64,000 bases of DNA from Symsagittifera roscoffensis (GCF_963678635.1 NC_087071.1:28241325-28305324), one strand, 5' to 3'; positions 45,034 to 57,506 are shown, counted from the first letter of the stretch. Made by a program: numbers and translations. Notes: a model not told the origin generated them from the sequence alone.

Positions 45034-45577
45034 CCCGACTTTCGATACGAAAGTAACGGAATATTTGTGCTCGGGGTGGGTTTTTTTTCTTCAGACAAAT
45101 TTCGACTTTTTAACTAGCCATTTTTGACGGAATTTTTTAATATCATTCGAAAAGTATTGTTGTCCTGAGCTCAAATTTGAAAAGATATTTCACCTGTGAT
45201 TGTTATTCGTAAAGTTGCAGGGGTTTAAAGATTGCCATTTGGTACAATTAACGCGCGATATATTTCGCGCTATTGACGCGTAAGCGGAGAGTTGTTCCGT
45301 TATAGAAATCGTTCCCAATTGGTTGAAGGACGATATTTCGCCAAAAAATAGATTTGTTACAAGGAGCAAAATCTATCTTTTTGTACTTTATATGGCGTGT
45401 GAGGGGATGATTTTCATAAAAAATTTCAAGTTTTAGAAGAATAAATTTTTTCTTCTAAAATTTGAAATTCATTTTGTTTTATTTAATTTGATTTTTCAAT
45501 GTTATCACTGCTCCAAAAACCTGAAAAGGCAGTCGGAATATTCAGGGCTTCGCCTTGATTTGAGCAGTCTTGTTTAT
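45034..45577 (+). repeat. GCCCT-hairpin family, best-preserved copy
   Basis: Begins CCCGACTTTCGATACGAAAG (palindrome CTTTCG-ATA-CGAAAG) and ends AAGGCAGTCGGAATATTCAG, then GGCTTCGCCTTGATTTGAGC, then AGTCTTGTTTA. In between lie GCGCGATATATTTCGCGC and CTTTATATGGCGTGTGAGGG. Non-coding. Confidence 0.75.
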
Positions 45578-45724
45578 TTTGGAACCTACGAATACGCACC
45601 GCTGATTTAAAATAACCGGACAAAACGCGTTAAACTTGAAACTTGAAACGCGTGTTTCTCAAATTGGGTTGAGCTTAGGCGAAAATTTATGAGGACAAAA
45701 CTTGCTTAAAAATTAGCAGAATTG

Positions 45725-46055
45725 ATATAGTGCAATTTGTTTTGCGAAATTTGGGTCCAAAATGTTACCCCAAAAATGGGTTATTTTGGCTTTTCTTAAT
45801 TAATCAAAAATTACGCGTTCGACCAAATTGATTTTCGGAGCTCTCCTAAAGCACTAAAAAGACACCGTTTCTGGGCACTTTTTGGAAAATTCTCACAAAT
45901 ATAAATTCCTTTTTTTTTGGCGCGCGCTCCCCCTTAAAGTTAATATATTGGTGCCCAAGGCGGTTTTAGAAAAATTATAGGGTCCGTCACCAAAAACGGA
46001 TGTCTTAAAAAGTACCAAAAATGGGACGCTTTGGATCGGCAGGGGGTTAAAAAAC
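45725..46055. repeat. hAT-type MITE fragment
   Basis: Family core with TCGACCAAATTGATTTTCG, GGCGCGCGCTCCCCCTT and GATCGGCAGGGGG; ends not intact. Confidence 0.55.
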
Positions 46056-46290
46056 AGTTTTTGCGTATGAACTATAACCAATAAATAATGGATTTCAGAA
46101 AATATAATTTTTTGGAAAAATTCACGCTTGAAATTGACTGAAAATCCTGTAAAATACTTTTTTGCCTACTATACTCTATTAAAATTGTGAGAAAATCATC
46201 CTATTTTTTGCCTCACAGCCAACATAATTTCTAAATCTATTCCCATTTATGTCGTTTTGTCTAAAACACTTTTGGCAAACCTTTAAAAAC

Positions 46291-46700
46291 CAGGGGCGGA
46301 CTTAGCGGGGGGGGGGGGGCTCAGGGATTCGACACCCTGCCGATCCAAAGGGTCCCCCTTTGGTACTTTTTAAGAAATCCATTTTTGGTGACGGACACTA
46401 AAACTTTTTCAAAATGCACTTTCGGCGCCAATATACAATAACCTTGATGGGGAGCACGCGCCAAAAAAAAACGTATTTCTGTTGTGAAATTTTCCAAAAA
46501 AATGCACAAAAACGGCTTTTTTGCCCTGTTTTTTCAAAAATTTGCCTGCGGTGCAGAAAAATTTGCAAAAAACAGCGTCTTTTCACCGTTTTAGGAGAGC
46601 TGCGAAAATCAATACGATCGACCTAAAAACAGATCGTCAAAATTTTCGAATTTTTTTTGAAAATCCGGCTCTCCTCGAGAAAATCCTAGATCCGCCCCTG
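46291..46700. mobile_element. hAT-type MITE copy with both ends
   Basis: CAGGGGCGGACTTAGCGGGG at the left (with a run of 14 Gs) and CCTAGATCCGCCCCTG at the right. Internal GACACCCTGCCGATCCAAAG core. The flanking octamers differ, so no target duplication remains. The following 46701-47130 holds TAATCGATTA-family-like G/C-rich DNA (GTGTATTGGG/CCCC patches), not a gene. Confidence 0.75.
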
Positions 46701-47438
46701 CCCCTACCCATACTTAAATCAAATGTTTTCAAAATTTAGTCGACGTTGAAAAAACAAGCCGAAAATACATCTTTACCCAAATTTACGCCCAATACACACA
46801 TACACTGACACTTCCTCACCTATCCCCAAATTATCCCCTTTTCTCTCAAAGGGGGTAGAAAAATTTGCCTGGCGTTACAAAAAACCGCCCAAAAATGATT
46901 TTATCACGCAAAAAATAGGAAAAATTCCAGAAACTGAAGGGCTTATCGGGACGGGGGGGGGGGGTTGACAATGAGATAACAATGAGAAAAAAGGTACGAA
47001 AAAAGCAAGAAGAAAATAATGGAACGTTTTTATTTAACAAATCAAATGTACATCTCATTTTAGCTGAAACAACGTTCAAGTTCTGTCAGGTAAAAGTTGC
47101 GCCAAAACTTTTGAGCCGCAGCTTTTGAGGTGGTTTTAACTAAATCAAGTCTTTTCTTATTTTTTGATCGAATTGGGAAAATATTCTTTGTTTCAATTTT
47201 CAGAAAAAAAAGACTCATATAAATTTCAGCTTTTCGTTGTATGTTCTGCAGGTTAGATGGTTTGATTTTGTAAGATGAGATTGAACAAGGGAAAAAATAG
47301 TAACAAATAATGTCTGCTTAGCCCAGTTGAGATCTTACATCTACGAGGTTTTAGGAAGTTTTTTTGCAGAGCAAAAAAAATTTCGCGCCATGAATTAGTT
47401 TTGTAATTTTTTTTTGAAACTTTATCTTTACTTATACT

Positions 47439-47717
47439 CAGTGGCGGATCTAGGGTTTTCTCGATGGGGAAGGGGATGGTTTTCAAGAAACATTTCGAAA
47501 TTTTGTCAAAGTTTTTTTCATGTCGACCAAGTTGATTTTCTTAGCTCCCCAAAGCACTAAAAAGACTATGTCTTAGCTCCCCCAAAGCACTATTTTGAAA
47601 GAACAGGCCAAAAAAAACAGACCTGGATCTTTTTAGTGACTTTGGGAGAGCTATGAAAATCAAGAACCCCCCCCCCCCTTCCCTAATCCCCTCCAGAAAA
47701 TTTCAGATCCGTCCATG
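47439..47717. mobile_element. hAT-type MITE copy
   Basis: CAGTGGCGGATCTAGGGTTT at the left and TTTCAGATCCGTCCATG at the right, with the shared GTCGACCAAGTTGATTTTC core and a C run near the right end. Confidence 0.7.
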
Positions 47718-48539
47718 ATAACTTGTTGTGTCATCAACGACATGTGAGCCTTTCTTTTCTTACATGACGAATCACAAATCACTCCCTTAATTAGTCGGCA
47801 AAAATGGGATACCATAAAAATAAAGAAAAAAGCTTGAGGCTAATTTTAAAAAGTTTACTTATTGTTAACGTGATGAGGATTTCAAAGTGAGTTTCTGGCT
47901 GATTTTTACGATAAGCCGAGACCATGCCGCATTAATTAGCCATCATTTTGACTAGTTTGAAAATGATCATACTTAAATGCCCAACAATTTGCGTTTGGAA
48001 TTTATAAATTATTCAAAGCAATTTTTCAGAGATTGAAAGCTGAATTCTAAAGTTTTCTAATTGGTTACAAAAATTGGTAACAAAAAGCCAATATCTGATT
48101 TGCTTTACAAACCAGTAAAGTCAAATTGAAATTTGCTCAACCACAATATTAAGCGCAAAAATTTGAATTAAGAAAAAAATTTCCGTAATAGAAGCGACCA
48201 AAAAGTAAGCAGATTTGTTGGCAATGAGTGTCGCTCAATTTAAGATTTTGCGACATGTTCATCTATTTCTATTTTTTCAACTGGTTGGCAATTCAGTTTC
48301 TGAAGTTACAAAAGATACCCCCAATTCTTGCCCAGTACTATACTCGTGAGTAATTTTTGCTTTTTCATAATTATGAGGGCAATACTAGATTACAGATATC
48401 AGTGCAAATCCAAAACTCAACGTTTCACCCCAGCTGGTCAAACAATCAAGGATTATGAAAAAAAACAATTCATTGTAAAGTTTTGACATATTGAGGCCAA
48501 ACTAGGTATTTAGCGAATTGTAAGCGTATTCCGCAATAA

Positions 48540-48690
48540 TGGGCTCCCTTTGTTCTTCTTTTCTTATTTTATTTTCTTTGATTGATCCGACGAAGTTTTA
48601 ACATGTTTAAAGACTTTTCTCTGAAACCCAGGAACATACAGACACAAAATTGTGCGCCTATCCAGTGCATAGTCTGGCCTCGTAATGGAG
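48540..48690 (-). repeat. Dispersed repeat (GGATAGGCGCACA family), copy 3
   Basis: The minus strand reads TGCACTGGATAGGCGCACAA, TTTTGTGTCTGTATGTTCCT, then GTTAAAACTTCGTCGG and the A/G-rich AAGAAAAGAAGAACAAAGG block. Same order as the copies at 18930 and 27419. Confidence 0.6.
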
Positions 48691-48737
48691 AGTTTTTGCC
48701 AGCTTTGGTATCTATCTATCAATTGTATAGAAAACAA

Positions 48738-49235
48738 GACTGCTCGTATCAGGGCGAAGCCCTGAATGTTCTGACTGCCTTTTAAGGTTGATGGAGCAGT
48801 AATAACATTAAAAAGTTAAATGAAATAAAACAAAATCAAATTTTAGATCTAAAATTTGAAGTTTTTTCTGTGAAGAAATTTTGCGAAAAAGAAATTTTGC
48901 TCCTTGCAACAAATCAATTATGGCAAATAGCTTCTTTCAACCAAATTGGACCGATTTTTAAGACGGATTAACTCTTCGCTTACGCGTTAGTAGCGCGAAA
49001 TAGATCGCTCGTTAATTGTCATGGTCATTTTTAAACCCCCATAATTTTACGAAAAATGATCACAAGTAAAAGTTTTTTTCAAATTTGAGCTCTAGACAAC
49101 AATACCTTTCGAATGATATAAAAAAGAAATTTGTCAAAAATGGCTAGTTAAAAAGTCGAAATTTGTCTGAAGAAAAAAAACCCACCTCGAGCACAAATAT
49201 TCCGTTACTTTCGTATCGAAAGTCGGGACAACAAG
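48738..49235 (-). repeat. GCCCT-hairpin family, inverted copy with intact hairpin
   Basis: CAAGACTGCTCGTATCAGGG, then CGAAGCCCTGAATGTTCTGA at the left; GTTACTTTCGTATCGAAAGT, then CGGGAC at the right. The AGGGC-GAA-GCCCT hairpin is perfect here. Confidence 0.75.
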
Positions 49236-49539
49236 CCGACTACTCGTATTAGCAATTTTCCGACAACCAATCAACGTGTATGGAATCAGTTTTTATTTCA
49301 AAAAATTGACGAGCATTTCACAAAAACATAGAGTTTTTCTTTGAAAACATACCCTCACACGCTATGAAAAAAGGAAGTGACGAGTTTTGCCCATATCAAC
49401 TTAAAATCTAAACAAAAAAAGCTTGCATCTTTTAAAAAACCAAACAATTTCGAGGCCAAATTGTTTAAGGGTGAAACCTAAACACACGTAAATTTCTTTA
49501 GAAATTCTCTTTATAAAAAAATGTTAGTGGCTTTCGAGA

Positions 49540-49598
49540 CATCTCGAGCTTTGAGAAAAGCCATCCCGAGCTTTGAAAAAAGCCATCCCGAGCTCTGA
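49540..49598 (+). repeat. Short tandem repeat, about 23 bp by 3
   Basis: Three copies of GAGCTTTGAAAAAAGCCATC-CC with small changes. The region 49236-50740 otherwise has no recognised gene. Its last 300 bases have higher GC and may be the 5' part of the Ty3-like relic. Confidence 0.55.
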
Positions 49599-50739
49599 TT
49601 TTCTGCCGTTTCCTTTGAAAGCCAAAAAAAAACATGAGGAGGAAACTGCTCAAAAAATAAATTTGTTATTCTAAAGAGATTTTGTGGTTCACCTGCAAAC
49701 CAGTTTGTACTCGGCTTAGTTGGCTTCATGGTTTTTGACGCAAATTTTGACTTATTCTCTCAAATTTTTTTATGTTCTTATATTGCAAGAAATTGAAGGT
49801 ATAATTATGCTTGGGTGTTTTTCATTAGGTCGAGCTCCACTGTCAAAAAAAAGTTTGGGGAAATATTTTGTGTACTTTCTGTAGGATCGGTGATCTTAAT
49901 ACCCTTTCGGCAAAATTAAAACTGAATGTAGAATGTTTTACCTTGGGAGTTGCATGCAGTTTGATCAGGTTAACCGTGTGTGAAAAATACTAAGTCATTT
50001 TAATAAGTAGTGAAAAAAGTAAACAAAACCTGGTTTGGAGGTCAATTTGGAGTTCGCGGAGGTTAGGAGTTATTTGCTTAGGATCGTAACACAATTTTTG
50101 GCTTGGTTGGAATTGCGACCGGATGTCTAATAAGCGTGGCAAAATTCAAAAAATAATCGAGCTTGGCCCTTGAATTATTGCCAGGGGGAGTGATGTAGTC
50201 AGAAAGCATGCGCGGAGGAGTGAATTAGGCTGTTGTAGGGAATGACTTGTTATCACAAATTATTTTTTTTGGTGTTCTTCTCAAGAGCGATCATCTCAAA
50301 AAGGAGCTCATTAAGGCCCCCTATTGGAGTTTTTCTATTAGAACGGCAGCTGTATAGAAGATATAGATGCGAGTAACAGGAGTCTTGCGGCAGTACTCTC
50401 TAATATAATTAAAGGTGAAGAACGGACCAATCGAAGGTGGTGAAGAACGGTCTACGCCAGCCGAAATCTGTCATAAACCGAGACAAATTTTTCAACGACG
50501 GATCGCCCATTCCTGGCAGTGGTCCAAGCAGTCGAGTAGTTCAAGCCCTATATCTTTAGTGTAAACTTCATTCTATGAACGGATCACTCCAGCATGCAGT
50601 GGCTCTTCAAGCAGAAAGAGGCAAACGGAATGACATTCAAGTTGCAGCAGCAGCTGCAATAATTTGACTTCAAACTTAGGAATCAAACATGGGAGTGGAG
50701 GATCTCTCCAAAATGCCGGAGGAAGGAACCGGTTGAATA

Positions 50740-52060
50740 TCAGGCAAACTGGAGAAGGCATTCTACTGGCCGGACTGCATGGAGATTATGGCGATATGCC
50801 ATCACTGGGCACAATCCTCGTCCCGACTGAGCAAAAATGTAGTGAGGATTCGAGATGCTGGCATACCAGTCGAGATAGAAGGGGCTGAGCATTCGGGAGG
50901 TATACTTTTTAAAAAATGATTTCCAATGGACGAGTCCCAAACTGTCCTCAAAATCAGACTTTCTTCTTAAAATAGCGAGGACATTTCGCAGCCAAGGAGA
51001 CTCTAGCTATGATACGACAGTAATTCTGGTGGCCGAAAATGAGGAGCGAATTAAAGAATAAAGTCTAGTGATGTCTTACTCGTGCTGCACTGGAGAAAAA
51101 AGTTGCTGGCCTAGTTCCATTTAGCTTGAGAATTCGGTTCAACAAGTCCGCAGCAAACATCTTGTGGCCCGTGACGATCGCAAACCGGACGAGGGTGAAG
51201 CACATCTTGGTCTTGACAGACATAGACCTTTTAACAAAATAAGAGTTCCCGTAACCATTTGTGTCCACTGATATGGCCGGAGGGGCCAGAGAGATAGTGC
51301 AGAACTGTGTGCTCGAATTCGAGCGCCCAATGTGCTGCTTACGGATCAGGGAAAGAACTTTGGAAGCAATATCATTTTCGAGATGTTCAATTTTCGAGAT
51401 GTGCCCAATGTGCTGCTTACGGATCAGGGAAAGAACTTTGAAAGAAATATCATTTTCGAGATGTGCAAATTTCTGGGGATAGATAAGAACCGGACCTCCA
51501 TTCATCGCCCGAAAGGAAATGGTCAGGTGAAGCGTCACAATAGGGTATGGCCGACGTCGTTTCAAAATACTGTGGGCACAATCCGAGTACGCCTGGGACA
51601 TCGTCTCAACCTATTTCGACTGTGTATATAACGCAACGATCCATAGAACGACGGGGCCAGCTCTTAGACATTTGCAACAACAGCAATTCCAGTATCACAT
51701 TACTCTTTTCTATGACTAACCCCACGACGAGTTACCAATCCAAGACATTTTCGTGGAGTGGTTAAACGAGCATTTCAGAGATACCCATAGCAGTGCTCTG
51801 GAACGCTTGAAAAGAATCAGCGACACCAGAGAGACGAATATCGGAAGATAGTCTACGGCGAACCCTAATATATGAGAAAAAAAGTCTGAGTGTGGGCCAA
51901 AAAGAAAACTCTTCCTACATTACGTTGCCATGGCGAAAATTTTGGAGATCAATTACAAGGTGGCGAAGCAAACCACACTAGGCAAGAGATGGTTTCTTCA
52001 TTTCAACATTGCTGAAATTTTCGTGGAGGAAGAATCACGACATGATGAAGCCAACGCCCC
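50740..52060 (+). pseudogene. Ty3/gypsy-type retroelement: decayed integrase
   Basis: In mixed plus-strand frames the order is KAFYWPDCMEIMAICHHW (zinc-finger/FYWP region, about 50755), HILVLTD (about 51208), LLTDQGKNF (51332 and again 51410), then FLGIDKNRTSIHRPKGNGQV (about 51475-51530) with RHN after it. About 400 bases on, ILEINYKVAKQTT and GKRWFLHFN follow, fitting the C-terminal GPY/F-type region. These are the hallmarks of a retroviral/Ty3 integrase that inserts element DNA. Several stops and shifts break it. The catalytic TDQG block is duplicated in tandem. Reverse transcriptase, RNase H, gag and clear LTRs were not found. An antisense open frame of 178 residues over it is a shadow. 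Confidence 0.8.
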
Positions 52061-52880
52061 ACTACCTTCCCGATCAACCGGATTCTTCGATGATCCCGGA
52101 AGTCAGAACGAAAACCTAGAGCTGAGGACTGGAGACCAAAATGAGATACGGCCGATTTGACTACGCTCGGCTCCAGTGCATCGGAAGAGATTCGAACACT
52201 GAGGCGAACCGCTCCCAACGACTCGGCCAGAGAATGACACGCTAGAGACCTATAACGCTGTTGAGCCTGACGTTAAAGCCAGAAGACAAAACGCTGGCCG
52301 CGTGATTTGAGGAGGGAGTGAAAACTTGGGGACCAGTGGCCTAAATCGAAGAAGGAAATGGAACCGAAGCTAGGAAAGAAGGTCGACCCAACCGAACACG
52401 GCGTCCACCAGTCGGCGTCGGGATCAACGAAACTGAGAAGTATTAGCTCAACTTCTAAAAAAAAACAAATTTTGTTTTTTTTTAACCTTACAACACCTCG
52501 CCCCTTTAACCTTACATTCAAAAATGCAGTATGCATTCAGCAATCACTAATCTAGGAGAATCAATCAACAAATCTAGATAACTTTTAATCTTTTAACCTT
52601 AAGATTATTTTGATAACTGTGTCCCCTGGACCTCAGTCTTTCCCCTAAACCAAGTGCTGTTAAGATGATTCAGCGCTTACGAGGCCTTTACGATTCAGCG
52701 TTTACGAGTTGAGAAAACAGGCTACAACCTTTGCGGCGAAGCATGGAGACAGTACCAATCGAGACAGGAGATGTTTCAAGCCGCCGCAGCGGCTTTTATA
52801 CTTGCCCTTAACCTAAAGGTCTGATTCTGTAATACTTCTCCATTTTCGGCTTTTGCAGCGACATTTTGGGATCAAGTCGG
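52061..52880. other. Spacer between integrase and envelope-like region
   Basis: GC-richer than flanks up to about 52450 and probably part of the retroelement. No motif was recognised. Confidence 0.35.
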
Positions 52881-54510
52881 CTAGAAACAAATGCCCTTTT
52901 TTGGACGGTGCGATTTTGAAAACGTGCTTCCAAGAGCCGGGCGAGAAGCTGAACCTTTTGGACCATTCCTTGGAAAAGACACAATTCCAACTGAAATTGA
53001 TTTCTTATTATCCAAATACAATTTTTTAGCTATTCCGTTGGATAATCTTGAACTTTTATCACAGGAGGAGATGATCAAGTAATTAGGAAAAGCGCGTGCT
53101 ATGTGTATCAATGGGTTTCCGTTAATGCGATGAAGTTCTCCAATGCTGTTGCGAATCACTCGCAGACCCTGGATACCATAGCGCAGAATTGATCGCTTTG
53201 AAAAAATGCGGTACACAACTACGGCTAAGTTTTGGATGAAGCGTTGAGCGCACTAGCCCGCGGATATGTACCGACAACTGTGGTACCTTAGAGTTCCTGA
53301 CCAACATTCTTGATGGAATCCGCTTGGAAATATGCAAGAAGCCATTCCTAGGAGTGCGCTGATGACTTATTACGGATTCGAGCTCGTACAATTGAAAGTC
53401 AGTAAAGTAAGGGGCACAAACTTGCTTACAAACATCTCCGTCCACCATACGTCATGACTACCGGCAGTTGGAGCCAATATACAAACACTCGGTTCAAGTT
53501 TTCAAATACACTTTTTATGGGTTCTGAGAGACATGGCAATTTTGCGGAGGTTTACGTGGACGTCATAACAGCATATTGAAATGGGAGCAGACGCCTGAAG
53601 CTTTGCTTTCCACGATTTGCGATGTCCTGTAGTAGCGAGTCTTTAAGTCCTTCTAGATTTTTCTTTGACTTTCAGACAGTTTTGTTGAGTTTGTGCCCTC
53701 AAGAATTGATTGACCTAAAAGACTCTACATACCTGGATATTTCACGAGACGATGACTACAGGCTATTCAACTACAGCAAAGAAGCTAAGGAAAGTGGCGA
53801 GCCAATAGCGGGCTGTATGAGTTGCCTTCTCCGACCGAGTTTCAACGGCCTACTCGAGACGCCAGACGGTGCTTTAGTGCTGAAACCCGATCCGAGGATT
53901 TGCCAGTGTCATACGGGTTTAATCTTTACCATTAAGCAACATCAGCTCATCCCAAACACTGTTTGCCACACTGGAGGAAGCGGGGAGAAAACTTCCCTTC
54001 ATATGGAGACGGTTGAACCACTCTGACTCAACCTGATCTTTTTACCTGAAAGATCAGGGGACGATGAAGTTAGTTTTTTCCCAAATCACTAAGCCCTTCG
54101 CGGATGAAATTTCGCGGAAGGATACATCCTTTCATGGGCAGACGCTACGTAGTAGACCCATGCGCTTTAGGGTCGTGATATGGCTTCTGGTGACCAGCCT
54201 GGCTATTTTAGCATGCGTCTTTTGGCGATGCTCCGCAAAACAACCATTCGTATGATAGAGGCTCACCGAGGCTGAATAGCTGCCCCCAGTGCCTCTTGAG
54301 TGCAGCTTCGTTTACTGAACAACCCTACCTAACACCACGAGTCCAAGAGAGCCCATCATTTGACGAAGTGAATGCTCCGCGAACTACTGGCCCGAGTGAT
54401 ATCATCAGCACACCTCTGGGGAGGTTAAAGCATGTTCGTCTGCGGGAAGTGGAGGGATTTTCTAGGCAATTGCTGAAAATCGAGACCAGTACTATGATAG
54501 TTACTTCGCT
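52881..54510 (+). pseudogene. Envelope-like region of the Ty3/gypsy-type relic
   Basis: A chain of plus-strand open segments with codon texture unlike the AT-rich surroundings: 52891-53082, then 53622-54026 and 54064-54255, 54296-54514. The second contains a Cys-rich ectodomain-like stretch (GCMSCLLRPSFNG, RICQCHTG, NTVCHTGG). The third has an uncharged segment VVIWLLVTSLAILACVFW followed by basic residues, as in a C-terminal membrane anchor, and then a hydrophilic tail. Its place just after an integrase matches env genes of errantivirus-like or tunicate Tor-type elements. It has stops and shifts and would not make a whole protein. The identity rests on position and topology, not on a recognised env motif. 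Confidence 0.5.
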
Positions 54511-54519
54511 CTGAGTCAG

Positions 54520-55825
54520 CTCGACCGGCTGTGAGTTGATAACATCTAGATAAACTGTATCAAATTGTCTATGTTATTGGTGCTACTCTTATTAGGGTGT
54601 GACTTCATGTCTTAAATAATTATTTTTTGCTTCAACTCGACATGGAAATTAACTCAAGAGGTTGGCTCACACCCGGTCAAATAAATCAAAAGGTGGTTGA
54701 GTCCCAAGTCAAGCTAATTTGATCCACATAATTTAGCGGTCAATTGTGTATTTAACGAATGGGGATCTACCAATGGGTCTGCATTAAGCTTACGTTAAGA
54801 AATGAAGTAGGATGCAGAAAATTGCATGGAGCTGTACAATGCGGCGTAATACAGCAGGAAAGAGGAGTGCTTATCTTGTTGTCATACTCAAACAGGAGAC
54901 ATAAAAATTAATAGATCGGTTGGATATAAGAAATTGAGTCTGTGTTATGTACATCCTTCTTTAACAAAAAAAACATCTTTTCTGCATTCCGACTCAATAG
55001 AATTTTATGAACTTAAAAATTAAAGAATTGAACACTCACACAGAAGCAAGCCTTATGCTCTCCTTAAATTTTGAGAGCCTCACGTTATCTTAAATTTTGA
55101 GAGCCTCACAAATGTCATTACAGGATATTTTTACATGCTATATTTTTGTCCCCATAACTAACATCAAATCTCCACAACAAACAAAAACCGAAGGGAGTTA
55201 AATAGTTTACCGAAAATGGCTCCAAAAAACTCGTAAACTTATATTGAAAATTCGTATAATACACCTAAAAATTACGCTAAGAATGAATATTCTGGTTTTT
55301 GAAAATGCTTAGTTTTCTCTGAATGCATGAACTACATAAATTTGGTATAATGAAATTAAAAACTTATCAAACAAAACTGCTTGTATCAGGCCAAAGCCTT
55401 GATTGTTTGAACTGCTCTTAGTCGTTTTGAAAATCTTTGGTTTTAAGAAATTGATGAAACTTAACGAAAAAAAATAATTTTGCTTTCAAAATTTTTCCCA
55501 CACGCTTTCGCATGTATTTAGCGTCTAGTATTTGTGATAAAAAGGGACCGAACAGATTGCTGCCATTCAAACTGAAATCAACTTGGAGTAGCACTGAATT
55601 GTTGCTTACGCTTTAAAGAAGCTCGCTTCTGACTATATTGCGCTTAATCGTTTTAATTTGACCAAGTAGGCAGTTTTCAAATCCTCGTACCTCACGCAAA
55701 TTCATTAAAAAAATTTTTAAATTCCTGCTCAAGTGTCAATTGCATTAGGGTTTTTTAGAAATTTTGTTCAATAATGAGTTTTTAAAATGTAACATTTTTT
55801 TTAGAAGAAAAACACTCCACGAATA
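54520..55825. other. Downstream flank of the retroelement
   Basis: Possible LTR remnants could lie at 54530-54760, but no matching 5' copy was found. At 55055-55108 a 27-bp unit (CTTAAATTTTGAGAGCCTCA) is repeated twice. A GCCCT-hairpin family fragment (CTGCTTGTATCAGGCCAAAG) lies at about 55376-55430, minus strand. No gene was seen. Confidence 0.4.
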
Positions 55826-56616
55826 CCCGTACCCAGTAAATTTTCTAAAAACAGATCTGAAATAATCTTTTTCAGATCTAAATTTCAGATCTGAAATAGG
55901 TTCTGAAATGTTTAAATAACGCTTGGATACTTTAAGGATTTGTTATTTCAGATCTGATTTCAGGTCTGAGTTTTTCCTTTTCTTGGTTATTTCAAATCTG
56001 AAAAAACTATTTCAGATCTAATTTCACATCTGAAATTTAGTCTTTCTTGGTTATTTCAGGTTTGAAAAATCAATGATTCGGACTCAATTTTTGCTACTTT
56101 TGATTTTTTTAAGCTTCTGCTAGCTACTAGCAGGTACTCAGCAAAGTCTCAAGAAGGAGACTGCCGATGTATGTTTCCCCAGGCAATAGATAAACATAAG
56201 TAGCGCATCAAAATCAAAAATGTTACAGGTCTTCTAATAGTTTTTGAAAACTTTTTAACAAGGTCGAACAAGAAATTTAGTTAAAAAAACTGTTTATGAA
56301 AATATTCAGAAGTTTTCTGACCACTAGTTAATCTAAACATAATTGTGTATTGTAGCAACATAAAAAAACTCCATTTTTTGCTCGAAATGCATAAACTATA
56401 ATTTAACAAAGGATTTCTCAGATCTAAATTCAGATCTGAAATTTTGTTTTTCAAGGTTATTTCAGGTCAAAAATTTTCCATTTCAGATCCAAATTTCAGA
56501 TCTGAAATTTGTAAATTCTTATCAAGATCTGAAATAAAGATTTTCAGATCTGAGAATCAACTTAAGTAAGAAATAAAGAATTTCAGATCTTGCACAGAAA
56601 ATCCCCTGGGTACGGG
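55826..56616. mobile_element. CCCGTACC element with AGATCT palindromes, copy 2
   Basis: Ends CCCGTACCCAG and CTGGGTACGGG are perfect inverted repeats. TA precedes the left end and TT follows the right. The interior is iterated TTTCAGATCTGAAA-type palindromes and is collinear with 25799-26573. Non-coding, 791 bases. Confidence 0.8.
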
Positions 56617-56639
56617 TTGCAAATGTTTCAAGAAGGAGC

Positions 56640-57348
56640 AAAAAAATGCAAATGAAAATCAGAAAACTTATTTAAATTCAAATCAAATATAAAAAAGACC
56701 CTTGGGGGAAAAAGAGCAATCATCACAGACAAACTTCTGCAATTGAACCAAGTATTTGCAAGACTAGGATTTTTTTTCTAAATAAAAATTGAGAAATACC
56801 TTTTTTGTAACCATACGCCAGTATATCAGTTGATTTGAAATTTTTTCAGCCGAAAGTGATCGAGAAGTCTCTCAATGAACAATCCCACTCCACCCCTTCC
56901 TCCAGTTTACCAACTCTACTCACCGGTTTACCATACGTACCGCATCCACCTCCAAGAAAAAAAGAGCCACCGCCTTTCAACCATTAACATCTCCCTACTT
57001 GAATGGAGGGTAGATGAATGGGGGAGGGGGGATGATTGACAATTTTGGTTAAAAAAGTAAAAATTAAACTGCCTGCCATGAATTGAAAATTTAATAATAA
57101 CAGAAAACACAATTTACATAAGAATTTAAAAAATTATAAAACATAAAACGTAGGAACTGCGCAAAACAGGAAATGAGATAAGTTTGAAGTAATTTTATAA
57201 AATTGTATCATTAACTTATCAAAAATCCGTATAATTAATTAAAATTGATCTATAGTCGCTCGCTGCAGGAATTAGAAACTAAGAAAGATAATGGAACTTT
57301 ACTAGATTCATTAGTCAAAAAATTTTACACAATTACAAAACTGTCAGA
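56640..57348. repeat. Interior of a TAATCGATTA-type MITE, ends missing
   Basis: GGGGGAGGGGGGATGATTGA and CGCAAAACAGGAAATGAGAT match blocks inside the MITE at 32996-33553 (GGGGAAGGGGGATG, ACAAAACAGGAATTGAGATA). A 60-residue proline-rich open stretch here is therefore not taken as an exon. Confidence 0.45.
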
Positions 57349-57500
57349 CCCTGGAGTGGATCTAAGATTTTCCCACTTGGGAAGGGGGTGCGTGTTTTGG
57401 CATCGAATTCTTACCAAAAAATTCAGAGTAGTCTTTTTTTTAAATTAACGTACTTGACTTTCCGAGCTCTCTCAAAACACTATGCAAGGTCTATTTCGAC
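57349..57500. repeat. hAT-type MITE end
   Basis: CCCTGGAGTGGATCTAAGAT and CTTTCCGAGCTCTCTCAAAA are family motifs; the other terminus is not seen before the transposase relic begins. Confidence 0.5.
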
Positions 57501-57506
57501 ACACTA

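Noticed and set aside
51065-51601. 178-residue antisense open frame
   Set aside because: It is antisense to the recognisable integrase blocks; the internal repetition in it mirrors the 78-bp duplication on the coding strand.
56850-57001. Exon-like proline-rich stretch after a TTTTTTCAG acceptor
   Set aside because: Flanking blocks match the interior of the TAATCGATTA MITE, no donor or partner exon was found, and two frames are equally open.
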